Assembly (NCBI RefSeq): GCF_035989245.1
Contig: NZ_JAYMFF010000020.1
Location: 1-64,000 of the forward strand
Direction: 5' to 3'
Length of the DNA stretch: 64,000 nt
From: Adlercreutzia wanghongyangiae
GTDB lineage: Bacteria > Actinomycetota > Coriobacteriia > Coriobacteriales > Eggerthellaceae
Positions 51,774 through 60,378 of this stretch are shown piece by piece. Position 1 is the first letter of the stretch. Every line of letters starts with the position of its first letter. The position numbers and the translations under genes are program-made. The notes under the pieces are model-generated. The model saw only the letters and a list, made by a program, of their open reading frames with translations, had not been told where the DNA came from and did no database searches.

Positions 51774-52337
51774 ATGAGCACCGCACCAAACGTCATCCGC
51801 ACTGCCCCGGATGTTGTCCGCGCCTCCGCAGTCACCCATTGCAGCGACGCACCCGCGGGCGCCACCGCACCCGCCGTCGCCAACGGCACCGCCAAACGCA
51901 ACTGCACCCTGGAAACCATCCGGGCCATCGACGACTTCTACCGGCGCACCGACGAGCTGTACCGCCAGACCGCCTGGCGCATGGGGCTCGCCGACTGCGC
52001 CTTCGACATCCTGTACGCACTCGTCGACGAGGACGGTCTCACCCAGAAGCAGCTCTGCGAGCGCGGGTTCTCCTCGAAGCAGACGGTGCACTCCTCGGTG
52101 AAGCGCCTGCAGGCCAAGGGCCTCATCGCCCTGCGCGGCGACAGCCCCCGCACCATGCGCGCCTACCTCACCGATCGCGGGCGCGACGAATACGAGGGGC
52201 ACATCCGCGCCGTGCTGGACGCCGAGGTGCAGGCCGTGGACATCTTCACCGACGAGGAGCAGCGCCAGCTCACCGAGGCCATGGCGCGCTACATCGACGC
52301 CCTGGACGCGCGCCTGTCGGCCCTCACCTTCCGTTAG
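51774..52337 (+). CDS. MarR-family regulator
   Basis: 187 residues. A 40-residue Ala/Thr-rich N-terminal tail is followed by the MarR winged helix (ADCAFDILYALVDEDGLTQKQLCERGFSSKQTVHSSVKRLQAKGLI; wing SPRTMRAYLTDRG) and C-terminal dimer helices. It lies upstream of a MATE exporter gene on the same strand and probably controls it and itself. The inducer is unknown. Confidence 0.92.
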   Translation: MSTAPNVIRTAPDVVRASAVTHCSDAPAGATAPAVANGTAKRNCTLETIRAIDDFYRRTDELYRQTAWRMGLADCAFDILYALVDEDGLTQKQLCERGFSSKQTVHSSVKRLQAKGLIALRGDSPRTMRAYLTDRGRDEYEGHIRAVLDAEVQAVDIFTDEEQRQLTEAMARYIDALDARLSALTFR

Positions 52338-52561
52338 CGGCACCGCGCGGCATAAGGCCGCATCGCCCGCACCCCGCGTACCCGCCGGCCCGAAAGGAAC
52401 CGAGGGCGCCGCACGGAACCGGGCGCATCGCCCGCGCTCAGAGCACCCGGCTGCTCAGGCCGCAGAGGGTGCGACCCGCGTCAGCCAACCCCGACGCGCC
52501 CGCACAGCCGCATCGCCCAACCCCCCCCCAGCACCCCCAGCACCACCCGAAAGGTTTTCCC

Positions 52562-53941
52562 ATGCCAGTCGATATGTCCAAGCATTTCTCCACGAGCGCT
52601 CTTCTGCGCTTTACCCTGCCCACCATCGCCATGATGATCTTCACGTCGTGCTACACCATCGTGGACGGCTTCTTCGTGTCGAACTACGCCGGCAAAACAG
52701 CACTCGCTGCCGTGAACCTCATCCTGCCGCCCGTGATGATGCTCGCCTCCTTCGGCATGATGATCGGCACCGGCGGCAGCGCGCTGGTGGCCAAGACCCT
52801 CGGCGAGGGTAACGAGGCCCGCGCCCGGCGCCACTTCTCGTTGCTCGTTATCTTCGCCTTCGTACTGGGCAGCGTGTTGGCCATCGGCGGCTGGTTCTTC
52901 ATGGAACCCACCGCGGCCGTGCTTGGCGCCACCGGACAGATGGCGAAGGACGCCACGCTCTACGGCCGTATGATGATGATCTCCATGCCGTTCTTCATTT
53001 TGCAGTACGCTTTCCAGAGCTTCTTCGTCACCGCGGGCAGGCCGAAGTACGGCTTCATGGTCATCGTGGTGGCGGGCGTGACGAACATCCTGCTGGACTT
53101 CCTGTTCGTGGGCCTGTTCGGCTGGGGGCTGCCGGGTGCGGCGCTCGCCACCAATATCGGCGAGCTCATCGGCGGCGGCATCCCGCTCGTGTACTTCGCG
53201 CGCAAGCGTTCCACGCCCCTGTACTTCGTGCGGCCGCACCTGCGGTGGCCCGTCATCGGGAAGGCCTGCGCGAACGGCTCATCGGAGATGGTCACCAACA
53301 TCGCCATGAGCCTGGTGGGCATCCTGTACAACTGGCAGCTGCTGCGCTTCATCGGCGAGGACGGCGTGGCGGCCTACGGCGTCATCATGTACACGGCCAT
53401 GGTGTTCGCAGCGGTGTTCATGGGCTACTCCATCGGTTCGTCGCCGCTGCTGAGCTTCCAGTACGGCGCGGGCAACCACACCGAGATGCGCTCGCTTTTG
53501 TGGAAGAGCCTGGGGATGATCGCCATTGCCAGCGTGGTGATGTTCCTTTTGGGACAGGAACTGGCCGGCCCCCTGTCGGCTATCTTCGTCAGCTACGACG
53601 CCGACCTGCTGGAGCTGACCACCAAGGCCTACCGCCTGTACGCGCTGTGCTTCCTGTTCATGGGATTCGCCATTTACGCTTCGGCGTTCTTCACAGCGCT
53701 GAATAACGGCCTCGTCTCGGCGCTCATCTCGTTCCTGCGCACGCTAGTATTCCAGGTGGCGGCCGTCATCGTACTGCCGATGATCTTCGGCATCGACGGC
53801 ATCTGGCTGTCGGTGACCGTGGGCGACGCCCTCACGTGCCTGGTGGCCGCCACGTTCATGATCGCGCTGTCGGGCCGCTACGGCTACCGCAAGCGCGGTC
53901 TGAGCCCCAAGGCCCAGGCCAAGTTGGAGGCGAAGGCGTAA
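52562..53941 (+). CDS. MATE-family multidrug/toxin exporter
   Basis: 459 residues with 12 predicted helices. Family features are FTLPTIAMMIFTSCYTIVDGFFVSNYAG near the start and the pseudo-repeat from about residue 235 (KACANGSSEMVTNIAMSLVGILYN). It should export cationic compounds with Na+ or H+. The ATG at 52562 has GAAAGG eight bases before it; the long frame extension upstream is a shadow of the MarR gene. Its last 90 bases are duplicated at 55144-55233, after the Fic gene. Confidence 0.93.
   Translation: MPVDMSKHFSTSALLRFTLPTIAMMIFTSCYTIVDGFFVSNYAGKTALAAVNLILPPVMMLASFGMMIGTGGSALVAKTLGEGNEARARRHFSLLVIFAFVLGSVLAIGGWFFMEPTAAVLGATGQMAKDATLYGRMMMISMPFFILQYAFQSFFVTAGRPKYGFMVIVVAGVTNILLDFLFVGLFGWGLPGAALATNIGELIGGGIPLVYFARKRSTPLYFVRPHLRWPVIGKACANGSSEMVTNIAMSLVGILYNWQLLRFIGEDGVAAYGVIMYTAMVFAAVFMGYSIGSSPLLSFQYGAGNHTEMRSLLWKSLGMIAIASVVMFLLGQELAGPLSAIFVSYDADLLELTTKAYRLYALCFLFMGFAIYASAFFTALNNGLVSALISFLRTLVFQVAAVIVLPMIFGIDGIWLSVTVGDALTCLVAATFMIALSGRYGYRKRGLSPKAQAKLEAKA
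53845..53934 (+). repeat. 90-bp direct repeat flanking the Fic gene, copy 1
   Basis: It is the 3' end of the MATE gene (encoding ATFMIALSGRYGYRK and on). It is identical to 55144-55233 at 86 of 90 positions by eye. Confidence 0.93.
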
Positions 53942-54024
53942 GCCGAGAGGTGACCGAAGCCGCCGCGGCATAAGGTCGCGAAGAGCAGGGGTGCCGAGAG
54001 GTGCTTTTGGCTCGCGACTAAAAT

Positions 54025-54057
54025 ATCTGCATCATTTTGGTATACTTTGATGCAGAT
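54025..54057 (+). promoter_or_regulatory. Palindromic operator on the Fic promoter
   Basis: ATCTGCATCA (54025-54034) and TGATGCAGAT (54048-54057) are a perfect inverted repeat that encloses TATACT (54041-54046), a good -10. A further half-like GAGGCAGATA lies at 54069-54078. The region is AT-rich compared with its surroundings. The regulator is not known. Confidence 0.65.
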
Positions 54058-54087
54058 AACCAATCTATGAGGCAGATACGGAGCACT

Positions 54088-55143
54088 ATGCGATCATTCA
54101 GCTACCGCACGATCCCCGACGGGCTTCTCACCAACGAGACTATGAACCTTCTCGCGGCCGTCCACGAGTCCAAAGGACGCCAAGAGCTGAACCTGTCCGT
54201 TAAGGCCGATGTAGTCGACGCGCTTGCCGCCGTCGCAAAGGTGCAATCGACCGAGTCGTCCAACCGTATCGAGGGCATACGCACAAGCGGCAAGCGCATG
54301 CGGGAAATCGTGGCAGCTGAGACCCATCCGAAATCGCGCGACGAAGAGGAAATCGCCGGCTACCGCGATGTTCTCGAGCTTATCCACGAAGGCTACGATT
54401 CCATTGAGGTGACACCGGGCATCCTGCTCCAACTGCATCGCGACCTCTACCGGCACACCCCCTCCTCTCTCGGAGGACACTTCAAAATCGGAGACAACGA
54501 GATTCGCGGCATAACGGAAGACGGCACGGAGTACGTTCGGTTCAGGCCCACTCCTGCCGTCTCCACGCCTCAGACAGTCGAGGAGCTTTGCAACGCTTTC
54601 GCCTGCGCCATTGAAACCGAAACCATGGATGCGCTTCTGGCATCCCTTCTCTTCGTTTTCGATTTTACGTGCGTGCACCCCTTCAACGACGGCAACGGCC
54701 GCATGAGCCGGCTGCTCACGCTGCTGCTCATGTACAAAGCAGGCTATTACGTCGGCAAGTACATTTCGATCGAAAAGGAAATCGAGCGAACGAAGGACGC
54801 TTACTACGATGCTCTCGCAAAGAGCTCGGAAGGCTGGGGCGAGAACGCAAACGATCCGGGCCCCTTTGTGCGCTACATGCTGGGCGTCATCCTTGCGTCC
54901 TACCGCGACTTCGAGAGCCGGCTAGCACTGGCGTCTCGGGCCAAGGCGTCGAAGCCGGACCGTATCGAGGCGTACCTGCGCGACCACCTTGGGAAGGTGC
55001 GCAAATCCGAAATCGCCCAGGCCCTCCCCGATATCAGTGAGACAACGATCGAACGCACGTTGGCAGCGCTGCTCAAGGCCGAAAAGATCGAGAAGATCGG
55101 CACGGGCCGCGCAACGGCCTATGTTTGGAGGGAAGGGCGATAA
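54088..55143 (+). CDS. Fic-domain protein (AMP-transferase family)
   Basis: 351 residues from the ATG at 54088, with GGAG five bases before it. The catalytic motif HPFNDGNGR is complete (197-205). An N-terminal inhibitory helix with S58-x3-E62 (SSNRIEGI) makes this a class II Fic protein, which is self-inhibited. The C-terminal 55 residues form a winged-helix domain (RKSEIAQALPDISETTIERTLAALLKAEKIEKIGTGRATAY region). Fic enzymes transfer AMP or related groups to protein hydroxyls. The gene sits between 90-bp direct repeats, which suggests insertion. Confidence 0.93.
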   Translation: MRSFSYRTIPDGLLTNETMNLLAAVHESKGRQELNLSVKADVVDALAAVAKVQSTESSNRIEGIRTSGKRMREIVAAETHPKSRDEEEIAGYRDVLELIHEGYDSIEVTPGILLQLHRDLYRHTPSSLGGHFKIGDNEIRGITEDGTEYVRFRPTPAVSTPQTVEELCNAFACAIETETMDALLASLLFVFDFTCVHPFNDGNGRMSRLLTLLLMYKAGYYVGKYISIEKEIERTKDAYYDALAKSSEGWGENANDPGPFVRYMLGVILASYRDFESRLALASRAKASKPDRIEAYLRDHLGKVRKSEIAQALPDISETTIERTLAALLKAEKIEKIGTGRATAYVWREGR

Positions 55144-55233
55144 GGCCGCCACGTTCATGATCGCGCTTGCGGGCCGCTACGGCTACCGCAAGCGCGGCCT
55201 GAGCCCCAAGGCCCAGGCCAAGTTGAAGGCGAA
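55144..55233 (+). repeat. 90-bp direct repeat flanking the Fic gene, copy 2
   Basis: The matching part of the MATE fragment. It differs from copy 1 at four positions, three of them in the codons around LSG/LAG and RGL. Confidence 0.93.
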
Positions 55234-55252
55234 CGTGCCCCCGGCGGCTTAA
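55144..55252 (+). pseudogene. Fragment of a MATE gene 3' end after the Fic gene
   Basis: 109 bases encode ATFMIALAGRYGYRKRGLSPK and a short tail ending in a stop at 55252. This is the C-terminus of a MATE protein like the one at 52562-53941 but with a slightly different ending (KANVPPAA). It starts directly after the Fic stop codon and has no start of its own. It is either the displaced original end of the MATE gene or the last remnant of a second, tandem copy. Confidence 0.85.
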
Positions 55253-56106
55253 TCCCGGAAGTCGGTACGCGTCGTGCGATACCGCCATGCGTCCACATCG
55301 GCCTGCATCTTGGCGATCTGCGCTTCAACGGTTTCGACGGCATCTAAACCCACGGGAAGATGCAGGGGCGGCGCGTCCGATTCGACCACATCGCAGACCA
55401 GCCGGGCCAGCTGCTGCGGATCTCCCGGCTGACCGGTGCCGCTCTCGCGCATGAAGTCCTCTTGCCAGCGGAAAGCATCGTAGTCGGCAATGGGAGTATC
55501 CGGCTCGATGCACAGGGCGCCGGCGTCGTAGAAGTTCGTGCGGAACAGCCCCGGGGCGACATTGGTGACCGAAATGCCGAAGGGCTCGAGCTCGAAGGCG
55601 AGACATGTGGAGAATCCCGTCACGGCGAATTTCGAGGAGTGGTAGATGGCCGGCCCCGCGCCGTACCCTGCAGCCGAAGCGATGTTGACGATGTGCCCCT
55701 CGCGCTGATGTCTCATGAAGGGCAAGACCGCCCGTGTCACTCGCATGAGGCCGAAGAAGTTCAACTCGAACAGCTCGCGTATGCCCGCCTCGCTCGTTTC
55801 CTCGAAATTGGTTATCCTGCCGTGCCCGGCGTTGTTCACCAGCACGTCTATGCGACCGAAATGCTCGGCCACCGTCGTCGCCATCCTGTCGCAGGCGCGC
55901 TCGTCAGCCGCAGCCACATCATGCTTCAGGTGAAGGAAACGGCCCCTATATCGTTCGGACAAATCGAGGTCCCCATCTCGCCGGGTGATAGCGGCGACCC
56001 TCGCACCGCGAGCAAGCGCCTCCTCGGTCAGGGCCCTCCCTATGCCCTTTGCCGCACCGGTGATCAGCCACACGCCCTCTGCGGCACGGGGCCCTTCAGC
56101 CGTCAC
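55249..56106 (-). CDS. Short-chain dehydrogenase/reductase
   Basis: 285 residues from a GTG at 56106 overlapping the TorD-like stop (GTGA). Classical SDR: cofactor motif TGAAKGIGRA, NNAGHG, catalytic Ser in NIASAAG, and the Tyr-Lys pair in IYHSSKFAV. It is an NAD(P)H-dependent oxidoreductase with unknown substrate. Being the last gene of molybdoenzyme operon B, it may act on the same compound or its product (inference). Confidence 0.9.
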   Translation of the reverse strand: MTAEGPRAAEGVWLITGAAKGIGRALTEEALARGARVAAITRRDGDLDLSERYRGRFLHLKHDVAAADERACDRMATTVAEHFGRIDVLVNNAGHGRITNFEETSEAGIRELFELNFFGLMRVTRAVLPFMRHQREGHIVNIASAAGYGAGPAIYHSSKFAVTGFSTCLAFELEPFGISVTNVAPGLFRTNFYDAGALCIEPDTPIADYDAFRWQEDFMRESGTGQPGDPQQLARLVCDVVESDAPPLHLPVGLDAVETVEAQIAKMQADVDAWRYRTTRTDFRD

Positions 56107-56801
56107 GCCGACACCTGCTCGGCAGCGAAGGACTCATCGTCGAGAAGGGCGCGATCGCTTTGAAGGAAGGCGCCCAGCACCTGCGCAGCCTGGGGATAGA
56201 GCAGAGCGCCTCCCACCTTGCCGATGTCTCGTGCGAAGGAGCCCGTCCAGCGCAGAAGGTGGCCGTCCAGGAATCGACGCTGCTCGTCGCAGTAAGCAGC
56301 AAACCCCTCCCGATTGCCCTTCTGGCCAGCCTCCGTCATGCGCTCGCAGAGCATATGCATGAAGTCGAGCTCGAGCGCCAGATGATCGTCTGCCACATGA
56401 GGATGCCCCGACGAGAGCAGCCCGTAGCTGGCATACACTTTCCTGACCTCGAGGGTGCACGCCTGGAACAGCGTCCGGTCCTTCATGACATACACCGACT
56501 CCCACGGCGGGGCCGGCAGCGCATGGGGGCCTAGCAGCAGGCGGGTGTACTCGTCGCGCAGAGCGTCAACCACCTCGTCGGGCTCGCTCTCCATGCGTGC
56601 GCGCAGACTCTCCAGCACCGGCTGGAAATCGCGCAGCGCCTCGGAGTCGCCGCCCAGGCACAGCGCCAGGGAGTCTTCGGTCACCGGCCCGCACAGCACG
56701 GCGATGAGCCTCTGATCGGGCTCGCGCCGGAAAAGACGCTGGAACAGCAGGTACAGATAGGTCCGCGCCGCCTCTCTCATCTCGTATTCCTGATCGAACA
56801 T
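56103..56801 (-). CDS. TorD-family molybdoenzyme chaperone, operon B
   Basis: 232 residues, helical TorD type: EYTRLLLGPHALPAPPWESVYVMKDRTLFQ, then DDHLALELDFMHMLCERM. The ATG at 56801 is chosen because GGAGGAG precedes it; an ATG 18 bases earlier has no such site. It follows the Fe-S subunit after a hairpin and overlaps the SDR gene. It probably matures the catalytic subunit encoded at 57513. Confidence 0.9.
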   Translation of the reverse strand: MFDQEYEMREAARTYLYLLFQRLFRREPDQRLIAVLCGPVTEDSLALCLGGDSEALRDFQPVLESLRARMESEPDEVVDALRDEYTRLLLGPHALPAPPWESVYVMKDRTLFQACTLEVRKVYASYGLLSSGHPHVADDHLALELDFMHMLCERMTEAGQKGNREGFAAYCDEQRRFLDGHLLRWTGSFARDIGKVGGALLYPQAAQVLGAFLQSDRALLDDESFAAEQVSA

Positions 56802-56821
56802 AAGGTCTCCTCCATACACAA

Positions 56822-56858
56822 GGCCCCGCTTTCCTGGGAGGGAACGGAGAGCGGGGCC
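56822..56858 (-). terminator. Intercistronic hairpin before torD-like gene, operon B
   Basis: GGCCCCGCT (56822-56830) and AGCGGGGCC (56850-56858) form a perfect 9-bp stem. There is no T-run. It is placed as in operon A, between the Fe-S subunit and the chaperone. Confidence 0.65.
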
Positions 56859-56880
56859 GATAAGCGGGATAATCGTCTAG

Positions 56881-57501
56881 TTACAGTTCCTCGACGGGGC
56901 TCACGATGGTGCCTTCGACATCATCGGGGTTCAAACGGTGCCGGTTGATCACCATGCAAGGCCCGGTCTCGGACGACGAGGCCAGCGGCTTGATATCGGC
57001 GTTGTCGCCGTACTGGGCCCGCAGCTCGTCGATGTCGCCGAACTTGATGCAGCGGCCAAGGCAGGAGGCGACGCACGCCGGATCCTCGCCCTGCTCCATG
57101 AGATCCTTGCAGAAGTCGCACTTGCCGCAGACGCCCGTCTCCTCGCGCACCTGGGGAACATCGTAGGGACACGACTCCACGCAGGTTCCGCAACCGATGC
57201 ACGTCTCCGGGTCGGAATACACCACTCCGTCCTCGTCACGCTTCGTCATGGCCCCGGTCGGGCAGTTGGCCACGCACAGCGGGCGCTCGCAATGATTGCA
57301 CGCCGTGGGAATATGGTAGGCGAAGAAGCCCTCAAGCGTAGGCACTCCATCCTTGTCGCTCCAGGTGCCGCCCGCGTACTCGATTACCCTGCGGTACTTC
57401 GTGCCCACCGGCAAGTCGTGAGTGTCTTTGCAGGCCATAATGCACGTCTTGCAGCCGATGCAGTCATCGATGTTGTAGTAGAAGCCGAGTTGGTTAGCCA
57501 C
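56881..57501 (-). CDS. Fe-S electron-transfer subunit (DmsB-like), operon B
   Basis: 206 residues with four cysteine groups: CIGCKTCIMACK (from C14), CNHCERPLCVANCP, CIGCGTCVESCP, and CGKCDFCKDL ... CVASCLGRC. This is the standard DmsB/NrfC type that feeds electrons to the catalytic subunit. It starts 11 bases after that gene's stop. No DmsC/NrfD anchor is present. Confidence 0.93.
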   Translation of the reverse strand: MANQLGFYYNIDDCIGCKTCIMACKDTHDLPVGTKYRRVIEYAGGTWSDKDGVPTLEGFFAYHIPTACNHCERPLCVANCPTGAMTKRDEDGVVYSDPETCIGCGTCVESCPYDVPQVREETGVCGKCDFCKDLMEQGEDPACVASCLGRCIKFGDIDELRAQYGDNADIKPLASSSETGPCMVINRHRLNPDDVEGTIVSPVEEL

Positions 57502-57512
57502 GGAAATCCCTC

Positions 57513-60173
57513 CTATTCGAAGTCAAAGGTGCGGTACGGGCGCTGGCAGTCAGGCAGAAGCGGCTCGCCGTCCCACTTCTCGACCTTGACGAGGCAGGTG
57601 TTCCAAGGCTGATGCCCATGGCCGACCACGTGGCCCCCGGCGAGAATGTTGGCGCTGCCGCCCTCGTCGATGCCCTCCTCGTTGAGGTTGATCCAGTTGC
57701 CCTCGCCGATCATGAGCACGCCGGGCATAATTCGCGGCGTGATGTTCACCCGACGCAGGATCTTGCCATGCTTGCTGGTAACGAGCACTGTCTCGTCCTG
57801 CTCGAGGCCGAGGGCCGCAGCGTCGTTCGCGTTTATCATGAGATTGTTGGCGTGCACCTCGTTCAGCTGACGCACATTGTGGAACGAGGAGTGCACCGAG
57901 CGGGCGGAGTGGGTCGAGATAACCTGGAAGGGATACTCGCCCTTCTCCTTGGTCTCCCAATTGGCAAACGTCTGCTCGTAGCCCTCATCAGCCGGCCGGT
58001 ACTTCGGCAGGGGCTCCACGACGGGCGTCGTCCCGTAAATCTCCATGTAATTCGTAAGCGACTGGCTGTAAATCTCGTACTTGCCAGAGGGGGTGTTTCG
58101 GGGATTTGCCACCGGATCGTTGCGATAATCAGCACGCTTGGGAGTAATCGCGTAAGGATCATCTGGCGAGCGCTGGGCGGCATAGTAGCCCTGCTCGAGC
58201 AATTCCTTGATGGGAACGCGTCCCTCTTGCGGAGTTCCCTCGACACCAAACTCGTCGATATCCTCCTGGGTGATGGCCGCCAGGGGCTCCATGCCGGAGA
58301 AGTCGTCCTTCATAACCTGAGTCGTCGCGAGAACATTGTACGAAGCCTGCTCCCAGCTGATGTTGCGAATGAGCTTCGGATCAATATCGAGACGCTTGGC
58401 CAACTCCTCTTCCATCCACACATCGTCTTTTGCCTCGAACAGCGGCTCGATCACCTGCTTGCCGCCGAAGAAGAGGGCGCGGGGATTGAGGGGCATGACC
58501 TGTCCCGCATTGCTCCACGGCGTCTCCCAGAAGGAAGCGGCGGGCAGCACGATATCGGAATACTCGCAGTCGGAGGTCATGAACAAGTCGGATGTGACGA
58601 CGAACTCCACCTTGCGGAACGCCTCGATACCCTTGCTGGCCCCCGAGAACTGGTTGAGCGGCGAGCACGAGTTGATCTTCCAAATGCAGCGAATGTCGAT
58701 GGGCTGCTCGCCATGGACGAAATCAGTATACTTCCCCGAGACGATGGCCTCCCATGCCCCGCCGTAGGGCAGTCCGTAGAACTTCTCCGGGTCGTAGCCG
58801 CCCTTGTCGAGCATGGACACCTCGGCCGGCCCCTCGCAAATGGGATTGGTCACAATCTCGATGCCGGGAGAGCCAGGCAGGATCATGGAGCTGCCCATGC
58901 CCACCGATTGGGGATTGGCCATGGCCACCTCGGCGCCTTCGAAGCCCACGTTGCCCGTCATCCAGCCGACCGCGTAGAACAGCTGAGTGTAGTTCTGGCC
59001 GTTCTCCGTACGGGCCGGAGCCTGGGTCGAACGCCAGATGAGGGGGCTTGCCGACGTGGCTATCTCCGCCAGCTCGCGAATCTTATCGGGCGACACGCCG
59101 CAGATCTCGCTCGCCCACTCGGGCGTCTTGGGCGTCTCGTCGTAGGCACCCAGAACGTAGTCCTTGAAGTTCTCGTTCGTCGTGGCGTCCTCGGGCATGT
59201 GATCCGCGTCGAAGCCGACGGTGTAGGCGTCGAGGAACTCCTGATCGTGCAGGTTGTTCTCGATCATGTGGTACGCCATGCCAAGAAGAAGCGCGCCGTC
59301 GGTGCCCGGGCGCACCGGCACCCACATATCCGCCACCTGCTCGGTCTGCCCCGAGAACCACGGGTCGATGACGATGAAGCGCACGCCCGCATGCTTCATG
59401 GCGCGATACCAAGAATTAGCGAGCGAGCCCGCAGCCAGGCCGAAAATGATGGCCGTATCGGCCTTGCAGGCCGTGAACACGTCCTGGGTCTCCATCATGC
59501 CGTACGACCACGGGTCGCCTTCCATGAACGTCGACACCACGGGAATGCCGCCATAGGACTGGGTGCCCCACACGTACACGCAACCGCCCATGGCGTTGAG
59601 CAAGCGCGTGACCTGACCGCCAGCCGCGCCGCCGCCATGGCCGTCGCCACTCACGCCGCAGAAAAACGACTTGGGGCCATGGTTATCCATGATGCGTTTG
59701 ACCTCGCCGGCCACCAGATCGAGGGCCTCGTCCCAGGAAATGCGCTCCCACTCATCACGTCCGCGCAGCTCGCCGTGGAAATCGACGCCGCCGGGCTGCC
59801 AGTTCTTGCGCTTCATGGGGTACTTCAGTCGATCGGCGCCCATATAGCGCTGGCGCGACATGCGCCCGCGCACGCAGCAGCGATTCTGGGGGTTCTCATC
59901 GGTGTCCTCGCCGGTATCGTCGGTCTTCTGGCGCACCACCATGTTGTCGACCACATATCCTATGTTGCAGCAGACGCCGCAATTGCACGGAAGCGCCACC
60001 CACTCGCCTTCCTCCAGAGAGCCCGTCTCTCCCAGCTCAAGCGTGTTCTCGCTATCGGTCGGGCTGCAGCCCGACAAGGCAAGGGCCGCCGTAGCCGCTG
60101 CTGTCGCACCGAGAAAACCGCGGCGGCTGATCTGAGCAACCGAGCTCGCGCGGTCGTGTCCCAATTCTGACAT
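57513..60173 (-). CDS. Molybdopterin oxidoreductase catalytic subunit, operon B
   Basis: 886 residues. Tat signal SRRGFLGATAAAT and lipobox LSGC (Cys36). The N-terminal cysteine group is odd: CNCGVCC (C63, C65, C68, C69) then CC at 99-100, instead of the usual Cx2-3Cx3C...C. Molybdopterin regions include SWDEALDLVAGE, NSCSPLNQF and the C-terminal GNWINLNEEG. It is exported, with a partner Fe-S subunit. The ATG at 60173 follows AAGGAGG. It is clearly different in sequence from the enzyme at 20825. The substrate is unknown; a reductase or a dehydroxylase of the DMSO-reductase superfamily are both possible. Confidence 0.93.
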   Translation of the reverse strand: MSELGHDRASSVAQISRRGFLGATAAATAALALSGCSPTDSENTLELGETGSLEEGEWVALPCNCGVCCNIGYVVDNMVVRQKTDDTGEDTDENPQNRCCVRGRMSRQRYMGADRLKYPMKRKNWQPGGVDFHGELRGRDEWERISWDEALDLVAGEVKRIMDNHGPKSFFCGVSGDGHGGGAAGGQVTRLLNAMGGCVYVWGTQSYGGIPVVSTFMEGDPWSYGMMETQDVFTACKADTAIIFGLAAGSLANSWYRAMKHAGVRFIVIDPWFSGQTEQVADMWVPVRPGTDGALLLGMAYHMIENNLHDQEFLDAYTVGFDADHMPEDATTNENFKDYVLGAYDETPKTPEWASEICGVSPDKIRELAEIATSASPLIWRSTQAPARTENGQNYTQLFYAVGWMTGNVGFEGAEVAMANPQSVGMGSSMILPGSPGIEIVTNPICEGPAEVSMLDKGGYDPEKFYGLPYGGAWEAIVSGKYTDFVHGEQPIDIRCIWKINSCSPLNQFSGASKGIEAFRKVEFVVTSDLFMTSDCEYSDIVLPAASFWETPWSNAGQVMPLNPRALFFGGKQVIEPLFEAKDDVWMEEELAKRLDIDPKLIRNISWEQASYNVLATTQVMKDDFSGMEPLAAITQEDIDEFGVEGTPQEGRVPIKELLEQGYYAAQRSPDDPYAITPKRADYRNDPVANPRNTPSGKYEIYSQSLTNYMEIYGTTPVVEPLPKYRPADEGYEQTFANWETKEKGEYPFQVISTHSARSVHSSFHNVRQLNEVHANNLMINANDAAALGLEQDETVLVTSKHGKILRRVNITPRIMPGVLMIGEGNWINLNEEGIDEGGSANILAGGHVVGHGHQPWNTCLVKVEKWDGEPLLPDCQRPYRTFDFE

Positions 60174-60197
60174 GATTCCTCCTTCTCTCCAAAAGGT

Positions 60198-60296
60198 CTA
60201 TCGGTTGGGCCGATGCATTAAGCATAGGGAGAGAGGAAAAACCTATCAATATCTAAGTTTTCGATACTTTTTCTCAAACCTATCGGAAACTGATAG
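60198..60296. promoter_or_regulatory. CTATC-repeat region between operon B and the Fic-like regulator
   Basis: CTATCGG occurs at 60198-60204 and 60280-60286, ACCTATC at 60241-60247, and CTATC/GATAG form an inverted repeat at 60280-60296. These lie in an AT-rich 205-base divergent gap (60174-60378), placed to serve either gene. Candidate binding sites for the protein encoded at 60379. Confidence 0.5.
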
Positions 60297-60378
60297 ACGA
60301 CAGTTGATCTCGCGAAAACCGACACCTCCCCTGTCTTGGCGAAGCGGGTAAAATATCCTCAGCGGGAGAGGAGGCGCT

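Noticed and set aside
57612..60170. An 852-codon open frame on the plus strand
   Set aside because: It is the exact shadow of the molybdoenzyme gene on the other strand; its His/Ala/Arg/Leu-rich text has no family features.
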